Source: Streptomyces sp. NBC_01408 (lineage in GTDB: Bacteria > Actinomycetota > Actinomycetes > Streptomycetales > Streptomycetaceae). Taken from it: a stretch of DNA of 64,000 nucleotides. This document shows, piece after piece, positions 31,587-40,831 of this stretch. Every line of letters begins with the position of its first letter. The stretch's first letter is position 1. The notes under the pieces are model-generated. The model worked only from the letters and a program-made list of their open reading frames with translations. It was not told where the DNA came from and did no database searches. The position numbers and the translations under genes were made by a program. The stretch spans positions 558,001 through 622,000 of the forward strand of contig NZ_JAPEPJ010000001.1 in the NCBI RefSeq assembly GCF_026340255.1. The letters run 5' to 3'.

Positions 31587-33641
31587 TCAGGGACGAACCG
31601 TCCCCAACTGCTCCGCCAGCTCGACCGGGTCTGTCGTAGGCCGCGCGCAGACGAAATGTCGACAGACGTACGCCGTGGGAAGGTCGCGTACGAGTGTGCG
31701 CTCGGCCAGGAGGGGGAACTCGCCCCCACTGCCGTCCGCCGCACGCGGCAGCCCGACCGCCACCACAGCCCCAGGAGCCGTCCCCAGCAACGCGGTCCGG
31801 TGCAGCTCCGCCCGTGCCTCGTCCTCCGGATGGCCGACGACCGCGACCTCGCGCGGACCGTCGAGGAGCGCCTCGGCGACCGCCAGCCCGTGCCCGATGA
31901 AGCGCGGGGCGCGCGGACCCAGCGCGTGCACCACCCCGAGCGCCCTCTCGGCCGCCGTGCGGTGCGCCTCCGAGCCGGTGTGCGCGGCGTACGAGAGCAG
32001 GGCGCCGGCCGCGGCGGTCCAGCCCGACGGGGCCGCGGTGTCGGTGGGGTCCTGCGGCCGCCTGATCAGCGGCTCGGCGTCGTGCGCGGTGTCGTAGAGC
32101 GAGCCGTCCTCGGCGGCGAAGCGGTCCAGGACCAGGTCCGCGAGGAACCCGGCGAACTCCAGCCAGACCCCCTCCCCGGTGACGGAGGCCAGGGCCAGGA
32201 AGCCCTCCGCCACGTCGCCGTAGTCCTCCAGCACCCCGGCATTGGCTCCGACCTGACCGTCCTTGCTGGTCCGCGCCAGCCGGGCGCGGCCGTCCATGTG
32301 CACCCTGACCAGCAGATCGGCGGCCTCGGTCGCCCGCTCGACGAGGTCGGGCCGGTCGAAGTACGCCCCGCACTCCGCGAGCGCGGCGATCGCCAGCCCG
32401 TTCCAGGCCGCGACGATCTTGTCGTCCCGCCCGGGCGCGGGCCGCGCCGCCCGCGCGGCGAGGAGGCGCTCCTTGATGCCCGCGAGCCGCCCGGCCTCCA
32501 CCACGGGGCCGTCCTGGGGCAGTTGGAGCACGGACTTGCCTTCCTCGAAGGTGCCCTCCTCGGTCACCCCGAAGTACGCGACGGCCAGCGCCCCGTCCTC
32601 CTCCCCAAGCACCTCCCGCAGCTCGGCGGGGGTCCAGGCGTAGTACGCCCCCTCCACGTGCTCGCCGGTCAGCGGATCCTCGCTGTCCGCATCGAGGGCG
32701 GAGGCGAAACCGCCCTGGTCCGTACGCAGCTCCCGGACCATGAAGTCGGCCGTCTCCAGGGCGACCCGCCGGGCGAGGTCCGACCCGGTGGCCCGCCACA
32801 GGTGCGCGTACACCCGGCAGAGCAGCGCATTGTCATAGAGCATCTTCTCGAAGTGGGGCACGACCCACTCCCGGTCCACGGAGTACCGGGCGAACCCGCC
32901 GCCGAGCTGGTCGTAGATCCCGCCGCGGGCCATCGCCTCACAGGTGTCGGCGGCCATCTGGAGCGCCCCCTCGGACCCGGTGCGCGCGTGGTGGCGCAGC
33001 AGGAACTCCAGCACCATGGACGGCGGGAACTTCGGCGCCCCGCCGAACCCGCCGCGCGTGGCGTCGTACTCCCGCGTCAGCCCCAGCAGCGCCTGCGCCA
33101 GCTCCTCGGGCCCGGGCGTACCGGCCTTCCCGTAGTCCAGCTGACGCCCGGCCAGATCCCGCACGATCCGCTGCGCCACCTCGGCGACCTCCTCGGGCCG
33201 CCCGACCCAGGCGGTCCGCACGCCTTCGAGGACCTGCGTGAAGGAGGGCATCCCGTGCCGGGGCTCGGGCGGGAAGTAGGTCCCGAAGTAGAACGGTTCG
33301 GCGTCGGCGGTCATGAAGACGGTCATCGGCCAGCCGCCCTGCCCGGTGGCGGCCTGCACGGCCTCCATGTACACGGAGTCGATGTCGGGCCGCTCCTCGC
33401 GGTCCACCTTGATGTTGACGAAGTGCTCGTTGAGATACGCCGCCGTTAGTTCATCAGTAAAGCTTTCAGCTTCGAACACATGGCACCAGTGGCAACTCGA
33501 ATAGCCGACGCTGAGATGCACGGGCACGCCACGCTCGCGCGCCTCGGCAAAGGCCTCGGGCGACCACGGCCACCAGTCGACGGGGTTGTCGGCGTGCTGG
33601 AGCAGGTACGGCGAGGTCTCGTACGCGAGGCGGTTCGGCAT
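31587..33641 (-). CDS. Thioredoxin-domain protein, YyaL/SSP411 (DUF255) family
   Basis: 684 residues from ATG 33641 ([20 protein letters not shown], the typical family start). N-terminal thioredoxin-like domain with [14 protein letters not shown] (CxxC at about 53) and [17 protein letters not shown], then a six-hairpin (alpha/alpha)6-type domain (about 180-680) as in glycoside-processing folds. Family members are widespread but uncharacterised; roles in redox or sugar modification have been suggested. A short segment coding [10 protein letters not shown] (near 33440-33475) uses AT-rich codons such as GAA, AGC TTT ACT, GAT, CTA, unlike the rest. Monocistronic; an orphan recombinase gene lies just upstream. 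Confidence 0.9.
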   Translation of the reverse strand: MPNRLAYETSPYLLQHADNPVDWWPWSPEAFAEARERGVPVHLSVGYSSCHWCHVFEAESFTDELTAAYLNEHFVNIKVDREERPDIDSVYMEAVQAATGQGGWPMTVFMTADAEPFYFGTYFPPEPRHGMPSFTQVLEGVRTAWVGRPEEVAEVAQRIVRDLAGRQLDYGKAGTPGPEELAQALLGLTREYDATRGGFGGAPKFPPSMVLEFLLRHHARTGSEGALQMAADTCEAMARGGIYDQLGGGFARYSVDREWVVPHFEKMLYDNALLCRVYAHLWRATGSDLARRVALETADFMVRELRTDQGGFASALDADSEDPLTGEHVEGAYYAWTPAELREVLGEEDGALAVAYFGVTEEGTFEEGKSVLQLPQDGPVVEAGRLAGIKERLLAARAARPAPGRDDKIVAAWNGLAIAALAECGAYFDRPDLVERATEAADLLVRVHMDGRARLARTSKDGQVGANAGVLEDYGDVAEGFLALASVTGEGVWLEFAGFLADLVLDRFAAEDGSLYDTAHDAEPLIRRPQDPTDTAAPSGWTAAAGALLSYAAHTGSEAHRTAAERALGVVHALGPRAPRFIGHGLAVAEALLDGPREVAVVGHPEDEARAELHRTALLGTAPGAVVAVGLPRAADGSGGEFPLLAERTLVRDLPTAYVCRHFVCARPTTDPVELAEQLGTVRP

Positions 33642-33688
33642 GGGGCCATCCTGCCGCAACTCCCGAACGGCGGCTCATGACAGGGCCC

Positions 33689-35011
33689 TCAGGCCGCTGA
33701 TTCGGCGGCCCCGATGCGATCAGCCCACTTCCACACTGGGACCACTCGAGAGTAGTCCCAGGTCCCGCACCCCTTCCGCCCCGATTTGATCACGAGGTGA
33801 GTGAAGACGGAGGAGATGACCCTGCGCTTCTCCTCGAAACCCATCTCGCCCGACTGCCACCGCAACCGCATCGGCTCCGGCAGCCGGACTCGCCCTTGTC
33901 CGTCGATGGGGAAGAGCAGCCTCTCGATGGCGTCCTCCACGAGTGGACCACTGATGGCACATCGCCCGCAGCCGCGGCCAGAGACGCAGATGTAGTTGTA
34001 CGGGCTCTTCCGGCTGGCGGTCTTGCCGCCACCCATGAGCTGATGGCACTCAGCGCCGCCCGCAAGCTCCGCCCCACAACGCAGGAATCCGCTGGCGAGA
34101 TACTTCGGTCCGGCCTTGCGGTCGGTCAGTCGTGGACTGAGCGCCCCCCTGTACATGTACAGACTGCCCGCGGAGAACCTCGCACAGACAGCCGTCCACT
34201 GCTCAGGGCTGACGATGGCCTGCCATGTCCCGACCAGCGGCTTCCCCGTATCGGGATCGATCAGCAACTCACCTCGGTTGGCGCGCAAGCCGCACACCCT
34301 CGGGGCGGTGATGATTTGCGTGACCGTCTGCGGATTCGGGCGGCCACCGCGCGTTCCCGTGACTCCCAGCTCAGCCCAATCTCGTGCCACCTGCCCCATG
34401 GAACCACCGGCGATGCGGTGCTCGATCGCCTTACGGACGAGCTCCGACTCCACCGGGTGCAGGGTTTGCCGGTCCTCCAGCCAACCGAACGGCCTCGGCC
34501 CGCTGTGCGGCAGTCCGTCCATGGCCCGGGACCAGTGCCAGTCCTTGACCCGGCGACTACGCATCTCCTTCTCGGCGACGGCGCCCTGGAGGCATTCGGC
34601 TCCCTGCAAGAGACCGGCCTTGCTGTACGGGTCCCGCAGACCATCACGGTCGACGTACACCCGGCCCGGCTCCGAGGTGAGCGCTGCCATGAAGCGGATG
34701 AAGTCCTCGGGCCTGCGGTACAGGCGGTCGTCCGCGACGGCGACGACGCCGTGAAGCGGCCCGGCTGTGAAGGCGTGGCCTCGGTGGAGGTCGGCGAGCA
34801 GGTGGTCGAACCCGGGCCGTTCCCGGTCGTCCTTGGTCGCGCTGCGTGCGTTGTCCGTGTACGTGGCGACGACGACGCAGCCGTGCTCGCGAGCCGTGCG
34901 TTCGTTGATCCGGTGCTGGTGGCGCACGCCGCGCGCGTCGCATTGAAGCGTGTCCTGCGAGGTACGGGCGTACGAGGCGACAGGTATGTGATCCACGGTG
35001 CGCTTTCCCAT
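33689..35011 (-). CDS. Large serine recombinase (orphan)
   Basis: 440 residues. N-terminal resolvase domain with the catalytic Ser in V-A-S-Y-A-R-T-S (about residue 18) and ADDRLYRRPEDFIRFM; a Recombinase domain (LPHSGPRPFGWLEDRQTLHP... to about 260); and a zinc ribbon formed by FLRCGAELAGGAECHQLM with CVSGRGCGRC, then a short helical end. This is the architecture of site-specific integrases of phages and integrative elements, slightly shorter than average. Codon bias and GC are visibly lower than in the neighbours, suggesting acquisition. No excisionase, replication or transfer gene is next to it, so it is probably the remnant of a lost element. Confidence 0.9.
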   Translation of the reverse strand: MGKRTVDHIPVASYARTSQDTLQCDARGVRHQHRINERTAREHGCVVVATYTDNARSATKDDRERPGFDHLLADLHRGHAFTAGPLHGVVAVADDRLYRRPEDFIRFMAALTSEPGRVYVDRDGLRDPYSKAGLLQGAECLQGAVAEKEMRSRRVKDWHWSRAMDGLPHSGPRPFGWLEDRQTLHPVESELVRKAIEHRIAGGSMGQVARDWAELGVTGTRGGRPNPQTVTQIITAPRVCGLRANRGELLIDPDTGKPLVGTWQAIVSPEQWTAVCARFSAGSLYMYRGALSPRLTDRKAGPKYLASGFLRCGAELAGGAECHQLMGGGKTASRKSPYNYICVSGRGCGRCAISGPLVEDAIERLLFPIDGQGRVRLPEPMRLRWQSGEMGFEEKRRVISSVFTHLVIKSGRKGCGTWDYSRVVPVWKWADRIGAAESAA

Positions 35012-35058
35012 CGAGAGTGGTTGCGATGCTCGCTACAACTCACGAACAGACCGTCGGG

Positions 35059-35904
35059 TTACGCCCTGAGCAGGGGTTCCAGGTCCTTCAGCCAGGCGTC
35101 GCGGGTACGGGTCCAGGTGGCTGCGCAGTCCGTGCGGGACGGGGTGGCGAGGTCCGGGTGGCGGGCGGGGGACGCGCCGTAGACCGCGCAGCGGTGGGAT
35201 TCCGCGCGGGTGGCGGGCGGGGCGTGTTCGTCGGCCGGGTCGGGGGTGGGGTCGGCCGCGGCCGCGAGGTCGTAGGCGCGGGCCGCCGTGAGGAGGGTGC
35301 CCTCGCCCTCCGGGTCGCCGCGCAGCAGCATCAGCTGGGCGAAGCGGTCGGCGGCGTCCTCCTCGGCGCGCTCCCCTTCGTCCGGGAGGTCCAGCGCGTC
35401 CACCAGGGCGTGGCCCGCCTCGTGGAGGAGGGTCTCCCGCACGACCTCGGAGAGGTCCTCGTCCGGGTTGCGGGACTCTCCGCGCTCGAACAGCTCGCGC
35501 TCCTCGGCCAGGTCGTCGTAGCAGAGCTCGATGCGGTGCCCGGCCGGGTCGTAGCCGCTGCCCTCCCCGGCGCAGGAGCGGGCGACGACGGTGACCCGGT
35601 ACGGCAGGTCGACGTAGGCGTTGAGGTCGGCGAGGGTGGACTCGGCCAGGGCCCGGTCCTTCAGGAAGCGGGAGCCGTCCCGGTCGGCGGCGGCGGGCTT
35701 CTCGTAGCGGAGCACGAAGCCCTGGTCGGGGAGCTCCGCCCGGCATCCGGCCGTCGGGAGCAGCAGCGCCGTCGCGGCCGCGAGGGCGGCGGCGCCCGCG
35801 GCCCCACGCCGCCGGTCGGCGCGGCGGACGGGCAGCGCCGTGCGGCCGTCCGCGGGCCCGCGCCTGGGCACGGCCACCGTCGTATATATCTCTTGTTCCG
35901 TCAT
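35059..35904 (-). CDS. DUF4344-type putative metallopeptidase, membrane-anchored
   Basis: 281 residues. An N-terminal cytosolic stretch of about 33 residues precedes a hydrophobic segment ending in a lipobox-like LLLPTAGC (about residue 54), so the protein is a lipoprotein or single-pass anchor. The exported part contains H-E-A-G-H (LLHEAGHALVDALDLP, about 170), the zincin motif of the DUF4344 family, with a downstream Glu-rich EEDAADRFAQLML segment that may supply the third ligand. Conserved Cys (ARSCAGEG, IELCYDD, HRCAVYG, RTDCAATW) suggest disulfides. Proteolysis is inferred from the motif only. Divergent from the STAND gene. Confidence 0.8.
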   Translation of the reverse strand: MTEQEIYTTVAVPRRGPADGRTALPVRRADRRRGAAGAAALAAATALLLPTAGCRAELPDQGFVLRYEKPAAADRDGSRFLKDRALAESTLADLNAYVDLPYRVTVVARSCAGEGSGYDPAGHRIELCYDDLAEERELFERGESRNPDEDLSEVVRETLLHEAGHALVDALDLPDEGERAEEDAADRFAQLMLLRGDPEGEGTLLTAARAYDLAAAADPTPDPADEHAPPATRAESHRCAVYGASPARHPDLATPSRTDCAATWTRTRDAWLKDLEPLLRA

Positions 35905-36055
35905 GAGGGCCTCGGTTCACGGAAGTTGGAAGGTTTCGACCCGACTGTACGAAGGCCGGGCCGCTCCCTCTGAAGAAGCTCAAGTTCCCTCGCGCTCGCG
36001 ACCGTCCCGCAGGACACTTGGGGCTCGTTGCCGGAGCTCTCTGAGGGGGATGCCG

Positions 36056-39000
36056 ATGCGGGACAGCCATCGCGGCGAGGCCGAGCGGCTGTTGGGCCGG
36101 GCCGTGGAGGAAGAGGGCCGGCGGGCAGCGGGCGGCGCGGGCGGCCCAGGGGCGCCGGTCGACCGGGCGGCCCTGCTGGCGCGCGGCAAGGAGGCCCTGG
36201 ACGCCCTCGCGGCGAGTGCGGCACCGGAGTACGAGGCCTACGTGCGGGCCCTGGACGAAGCGGCGGCCGGGAACGAGTCCCTCGGCGAGGCATTCCGCCG
36301 CAACAGCGCCTCGACTGCCCTGCTCGTGACGGCGGTCGCGGCGGCGGCCGCCGTCGGGGCGGACCTGGCGCTCGGCGTCGCGGCGGGCACGGCGCTGACC
36401 GCGGGAGCCGTGGCGGGCGTAGCGGGGGCGGCGGCCACGGTGGCGAAGGTGACGGCCCTGCACCTGCCGGCCGCGAACCGGCGGGCCGGCGAGCTGGGCC
36501 GGCCCGGCGGCCCCGAGCAGCTGAAGCTCCAGTGGCTGTCGGCGCTGGAGGTGCGCGGGATCCGCCCGTTCCTGGAGCAGCAGCGCACGGTGGCGGCAGC
36601 GGCGCGGACGCCCCGGCCCGCGCCCCGGCCCGCCTCGCCGCAGCTGCGCGGCACGGACCGCAGCGCGGAGGCCCGGCGGCGCAGCGTACTGGAGCAGTCC
36701 TTCGGGCAACTCCCCGACCCCGCCGGGGTGTTCGTGGGCCGGCGGGCGGAGCTGACCCGGATCGCGCAGTGGGTGCAGGCGGCGCGGGCCAGTACGGAGA
36801 CCCGCCCGGTGGTGGTGGTCCTGCACGGCGAGCCGGGGGTCGGCCGCACGGCTCTGGCCCTGCGGGCGGCGCACGGGCTGCGGGACCAGTTCCGGGGCGC
36901 GTGCGTGGTGGACCTGCGGGGCGGTTCGCCCAGCGGGGAGGCCCCGCTGTCGACGCGGGAGGCGCTGCTGCACCTGCTGAACCGGCTGGGCGCGCCGCGC
37001 GAGCAGCTGCTGTTCCGCGAGGGTGCCTCGGCTGAGCAGCAGGTGCGGCGCCTCTGCGAGCTGTACCACCAGCACCTTCAGGGGCTGCCGGTGACGGTGG
37101 TGCTGGACGACGCGGTGGACGTGGCGCAGGTGCGGCTGCTGGTGCCGGAGCGGTCCGAGAGCCTGGTGCTGGTGACGGCGCGGGAGCCGATGGAGCTTCC
37201 GGCGGATCTGGCGGCGTGGGTGCACCAGCTGCCGGTGGAGCCGCTGGCGGAGGCGGACGCGGCGGAACTGGTACGGGGTTCGGTCGCGCCCGGTGCGGGT
37301 GCGCCGGTTCCGGTCGCGCCGGGTTCGGGTGCGCAGGGTGCGGGCGGGCCGGGTTCGGGTGCGCAGGGTGCGGGCGGGCCGGGGCCGGTCGCGCCGGGGC
37401 CGGTGGCAGCGGCGGCGGGCGCGGATGTCCCGGCCGCCCTGCTGGAGTCGGGCGGCGGGCTTCCGCTCGCGCTGCGGATGCTGGCCCCGCTGGCCCCTGC
37501 GGGCGAGGCCCCCTGGGACGGGCCCGGGGACGCGGGGGTGCACCCGGTGGAGCGTGCGCTCCGCGCGGCCGACGCACGGCTGGCCGAGCCCGCGCGGCAG
37601 CTGCTGCGGCGGCTTCCGCTGGCCGGGCGGGCCTCCCTCGGCGGGGCGGCGGCGGCCGCGCTGGCCGACGTACCGGAGCAGGCGGCCCTGCGGACGCTGG
37701 AGGAGCTGTGGGAGGCCGGGCTGATCGAACGGGTGCGCGGGCAGCGGTTCCGGATGCACGACGCGGTGCGCGCGTACGCGGCGGCGCGGCTGGCGGCGGA
37801 CGAGGACCGCGCCGAGTCCGCGGCGGCGCACGGACGCCTGATCCGCAACTACGCGAAGCTCGCGGACTCGGTGATCCGGATGGTCGACGGGAAGATGTCG
37901 ACGCGGGCGGACACGTTCCTGAAGGGCTCCGTCGGCGGCCACGGTTTCACCTCGCTGGACGCGGCGCTGCGCTGGCTGGACGACGAGTCGAGCTTCATCA
38001 CGGCGGCGCTGCGGCACTCGGAGGGCGTGGACCAGCAGGCGGTACTGGACCTGCTGGGGGCGCTGTGCGACTTCTGCCTGCTGCGCGGGGACCTGTACCG
38101 GCTCGGTGAGATCGACGAGCTGACGCAGGCGGTCGCCGCCGCGGCCGCGTCGGACGACGGGAACGGCGCGGCCGGCGGCGGGCAGCAGGGGCGGCTGGTG
38201 CGGTCGGTGCGGTGGCGCACCGGCATCGCCGCGCGCCAGCTGGGCGAGCTGGACAAGGCACGGACCACGCTGACCTCGGTGGTCGACGAGTACATGGAGG
38301 CGCATCAGGAGGCGGGGGCGGCGATGGCGCTCGTCTCGCTCGGGATCACCCTCCACCACCAGGGGAACCTTCCGGAGGCGGCGGTCCGGATCCGCGAGGC
38401 GCTCGTCCTCCAGGAGCCGCCGGAGCTGGCGGGCGACCGGGCGTGGGGGCTGCACGCGCTGGCGGCCGTGGAGCGCGACCTCGCGCACCTCGGGGAGGCG
38501 ACGGCGCTGCTGCACCGCTCGCTGGCGCTGCACCGGGAGAGCGAGAGCGTCCACGGGGAGGCGTGGGCGCACTTCCAGCTGGGCCAGGTGTACCTGCGGC
38601 TCGGCGAGGTGGCGAAGGCGGAGGTGGAACTGCGCCTGGCCCTCGACCTGTACGGGCGCACGCGCGACGACCGCGGCGAGGCCTGGGCGCTGACCCAGCT
38701 GGGCCGGGCCCGGGTGGTGGACGGGGATCCGGGGCCGGCGGTGGAGCGGCTGCGCGAGGCGCTGGTCCGGCACCGGGAGGCGGAGGACGCGCGCGGCGAG
38801 GCGTGGACGCTGTACTACCTCGGGCAGGCGCTGGAGGAGGGCGGCGAGCGCGATCAGGCCGTGCGGGAGCTGGAGCGGGCCCGGACGATGTTCTCGCGGA
38901 TGCGTGACGTGTACGGGCTGGCGCACGCGCGGCACCATTCGGGTCGGGTGACGCGGGACCAGCGGGCGGCGCAGACGGGGAACCTGCGCAACTCCGGCTT

Positions 39001-39451
39001 CGCCCGCCAGCTGCTGGTGGACGCGCGGGCGGACTTCCGGCGGATCGGGCTGGCGCACGGCGAGGCGTGGACCTGCCTGGAGCTGGCGGTGGTGGACGCG
39101 GGCAACGCGAAGGTCTCGCAGGCGCTGGGGCTGTGCGAGGAGGCGGTACGGCTGTTCATCTCGTACGGGGACCGGCGAGGGGAGGACTGGGCCCGTTTCC
39201 TGCGGTGCACGCTGCTGCCCTACGCGATTCCCGGGGCTCCGGAGGAGGCGCGGGCGGAGCTGGCGCGGCTGGCGCAGGCGCCGCATCCGGCCCGGGACGG
39301 CCGGCTGGCGGACTGCCTGGAGACGTACGGGGTCGTCCTGGGCCGCGGCGTGGACCCGTCGGAGGGCTGGCAGGCGTGGCGGCTGGGACTGGTCCCGAAC
39401 CTGCACGCGCGGGAAATCATGGGCGTCCCGGTACCAGCGCCGCCCACGTAA
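36056..39451 (+). CDS. STAND/NB-ARC ATPase with TPR array
   Basis: 1131 residues from ATG 36056 (GAGGGGG six bases upstream; ATG 36050 also in frame). Residues about 1-85 helical; about 86-138 a strongly hydrophobic Ala/Gly-rich stretch (TALLVTAVAAAAAVGADLAL and following) that could insert in membrane. NB-ARC module: P-loop GEPGVGRTAL (about 258) with Arg in place of the Walker A Lys, Walker B VTVVLDD (about 348), VTAR sensor, GGGLPLALRML, winged helix and the MHD motif (FRMHDAVRAYA, about 567). A low-complexity Pro/Gly/Ala linker at about 410-456 interrupts the module. About ten TPRs follow (repeated GEAWALxxLG). A signal-sensing switch protein is expected; sensing of phage or stress is speculation. 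Confidence 0.88.
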   Translation: MRDSHRGEAERLLGRAVEEEGRRAAGGAGGPGAPVDRAALLARGKEALDALAASAAPEYEAYVRALDEAAAGNESLGEAFRRNSASTALLVTAVAAAAAVGADLALGVAAGTALTAGAVAGVAGAAATVAKVTALHLPAANRRAGELGRPGGPEQLKLQWLSALEVRGIRPFLEQQRTVAAAARTPRPAPRPASPQLRGTDRSAEARRRSVLEQSFGQLPDPAGVFVGRRAELTRIAQWVQAARASTETRPVVVVLHGEPGVGRTALALRAAHGLRDQFRGACVVDLRGGSPSGEAPLSTREALLHLLNRLGAPREQLLFREGASAEQQVRRLCELYHQHLQGLPVTVVLDDAVDVAQVRLLVPERSESLVLVTAREPMELPADLAAWVHQLPVEPLAEADAAELVRGSVAPGAGAPVPVAPGSGAQGAGGPGSGAQGAGGPGPVAPGPVAAAAGADVPAALLESGGGLPLALRMLAPLAPAGEAPWDGPGDAGVHPVERALRAADARLAEPARQLLRRLPLAGRASLGGAAAAALADVPEQAALRTLEELWEAGLIERVRGQRFRMHDAVRAYAAARLAADEDRAESAAAHGRLIRNYAKLADSVIRMVDGKMSTRADTFLKGSVGGHGFTSLDAALRWLDDESSFITAALRHSEGVDQQAVLDLLGALCDFCLLRGDLYRLGEIDELTQAVAAAAASDDGNGAAGGGQQGRLVRSVRWRTGIAARQLGELDKARTTLTSVVDEYMEAHQEAGAAMALVSLGITLHHQGNLPEAAVRIREALVLQEPPELAGDRAWGLHALAAVERDLAHLGEATALLHRSLALHRESESVHGEAWAHFQLGQVYLRLGEVAKAEVELRLALDLYGRTRDDRGEAWALTQLGRARVVDGDPGPAVERLREALVRHREAEDARGEAWTLYYLGQALEEGGERDQAVRELERARTMFSRMRDVYGLAHARHHSGRVTRDQRAAQTGNLRNSGFARQLLVDARADFRRIGLAHGEAWTCLELAVVDAGNAKVSQALGLCEEAVRLFISYGDRRGEDWARFLRCTLLPYAIPGAPEEARAELARLAQAPHPARDGRLADCLETYGVVLGRGVDPSEGWQAWRLGLVPNLHAREIMGVPVPAPPT
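37321..37380 (+). repeat. Perfect 30-bp tandem duplication inside the STAND gene
   Basis: Two identical, adjacent 30-base copies (37321-37350, 37351-37380), each encoding G-S-G-A-Q-G-A-G-G-P. The repeat keeps the frame and lies in the low-complexity linker. Confidence 0.85.
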
Positions 39452-39486
39452 GGCCCCTGCGCCCCCGGGCAGCTCCCAGCCCGGCC

Positions 39487-39640
39487 CGCACCACCCAGCC
39501 CCGCCGGCGCTTGAGGCGCGGGGTCTGGGGCGGAGCCCCAGGGGCCTTGAGCCCGGCCCGCACCACCCAGCCCCGCGGGCACCATCAGCCCCGCCGGCGT
39601 TTGAGGCGCGGGGTCTGGGGCAGAGCCCCAGGGCCTTGAG
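39487..39640. repeat. Duplicated REP-like repeats in convergent gap
   Basis: Two copies of GCCGGCG(C/T)TTGAGGCGCGGGGTCTGGGGC-type repeat (39502-39541 and 39592-39631), each preceded by CCCGCACCACCCAGCCCCG or similar. The CTGGGGC-GGA-GCCCCAG hairpins probably terminate the STAND gene and the convergent small gene. Confidence 0.7.
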
Positions 39641-39664
39641 CCCGGCCTGGGGTGGAGGCGGGGC

Positions 39665-39904
39665 CTACGGCGCCCGGGTGCCTTCGCCGGCGGAAGCGGA
39701 ACCGGCGGGCGCCGCAGGCTCAGGCGCCTCCTGGAAGTTCACCCGGCCCATGTGCCGGCTCATGGACTTCATCAGGGCCCACACGCCGACGGCGAGTGCC
39801 GCGAACACGATGAAGCCCAGGATTCCGGGGGTCACCTTGTTCTTGTCGAAGGTGTCCCCGGCCAGCGGAAGGAGCTCGGTCAGTGCTGCCTGCGTAGCGC
39901 TCAT
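39665..39904 (-). CDS. Small single-pass membrane protein downstream of mca
   Basis: 79 residues: short exported or cytosolic N-terminus, one helix (ILGFIVFAALAVGVWALMKSM, split at about 28-47) and a Pro/Ala-rich tail. Its ATG is 2 bases after the mca stop, so the two are co-transcribed; I recall the same small gene next to mca in other Streptomyces. Function unknown. Confidence 0.82.
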   Translation of the reverse strand: MSATQAALTELLPLAGDTFDKNKVTPGILGFIVFAALAVGVWALMKSMSRHMGRVNFQEAPEPAAPAGSASAGEGTRAP

Positions 39905-39906
39905 AG

Positions 39907-40788
39907 CTACGCATTCTCCCGGATGCCCGCGAAGAGGTCGGACTCGGGGAGGGAAGTGTCGACGAGCGACTTCGCCAGCTCGTACTCCTCCGTCGGCCAG
40001 ACCTCCTTCTGGACGTCCATCGGGACGCGGAACCAGCCGCCGTCCGGGTCGATCTGCGTGGCGTGCGCGATGAGCGCCTTGTCACGGATCTCGAAGAAGT
40101 CCGCGCAGGGCACGTGGGTGGTCAGGGTCCGCTCCGTGCGCTCGAACTCCTTCCACCGCTCCAGCCACTCCCCGTAGGGGGAGTCCATGCCGCGCGAGAG
40201 CAGTGCCTCGTGCAGGGCGACGGTGCGCGGCTTGTTGAAGCCCTGGTTGTAGTAGAGCTTCTGCGGCCGGTGGGCCGGGCCGAACTCGGCCTCGGGGAAC
40301 TTGTCGGTGTCGGCCGCGCCGTCGAAGGCCACCATCGAGATCTTGTGGGTCATGATGTGGTCGGGGTGCGGGTAGCCGCCGTTCTCGTCGTAGGTGGTGA
40401 TGACCTGCGGCTTGAAGGCGCGGATCTTCTTCACCAGCTCGCCGGCGGCCTCGTCCACGTCCGCGAGGGCGAAGCACCCCTGGGGCAGCGGGGGCAGCGG
40501 GTCACCCTCGGGGAGGCCGGAGTCGACGTATCCGAGCCACTCCTGCTCGATGCCGAGGATCTCGCGGGCCTCGTCCATCTCCTTGGCGCGGACCTCGTGG
40601 ATGTTCTCCTCGATGTACTTGTCGCCCTGGAGCTTGGGGTTCAGGACGGAGCCGCGCTCGCCACCGGTGCAGGTCACGACCAGCACGGGCACCCCCTCGG
40701 ACACGTACTTGGCCATGGTGGCCGCGCCCTTGCTCGACTCGTCGTCGGGGTGGGCATGGACGGCCATCAGTCGAAGCTGCTCGGTCAA
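39907..40788 (-). CDS. mca: Mycothiol S-conjugate amidase
   Basis: 293 residues. Cleaves mycothiol S-conjugates of toxins to a mercapturic acid and GlcN-Ins, the detoxification step of mycothiol metabolism in actinobacteria. Zinc-site motifs of the LmbE/MshB family: AVHAHPDDESS (about 10-20) and GGYPHPDHIMTH (about 138). The long conserved block LQGDKYIEENIHEVRAKEMDEA separates Mca from the shorter MshB. The start codon is TTG 40788, with AGAGGA seven bases upstream; this unusual start is supported by the family N-terminus (LRLMAVHAHPDD). A sigma-R-like promoter lies upstream, as expected for this oxidative-stress gene. Confidence 0.95.
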   Translation of the reverse strand: MTEQLRLMAVHAHPDDESSKGAATMAKYVSEGVPVLVVTCTGGERGSVLNPKLQGDKYIEENIHEVRAKEMDEAREILGIEQEWLGYVDSGLPEGDPLPPLPQGCFALADVDEAAGELVKKIRAFKPQVITTYDENGGYPHPDHIMTHKISMVAFDGAADTDKFPEAEFGPAHRPQKLYYNQGFNKPRTVALHEALLSRGMDSPYGEWLERWKEFERTERTLTTHVPCADFFEIRDKALIAHATQIDPDGGWFRVPMDVQKEVWPTEEYELAKSLVDTSLPESDLFAGIRENA

Positions 40789-40831
40789 GACGGATCCTCT
40801 GCAATTCGGCGCGGTCGCGGGCGGGCGACTC

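Noticed and set aside
35033..39406. 1457-residue open frame on the minus strand opposite the STAND gene
   Set aside because: Arg/Pro/Gln-rich antisense shadow typical of high-GC DNA; the plus strand has clear NB-ARC and TPR motifs.
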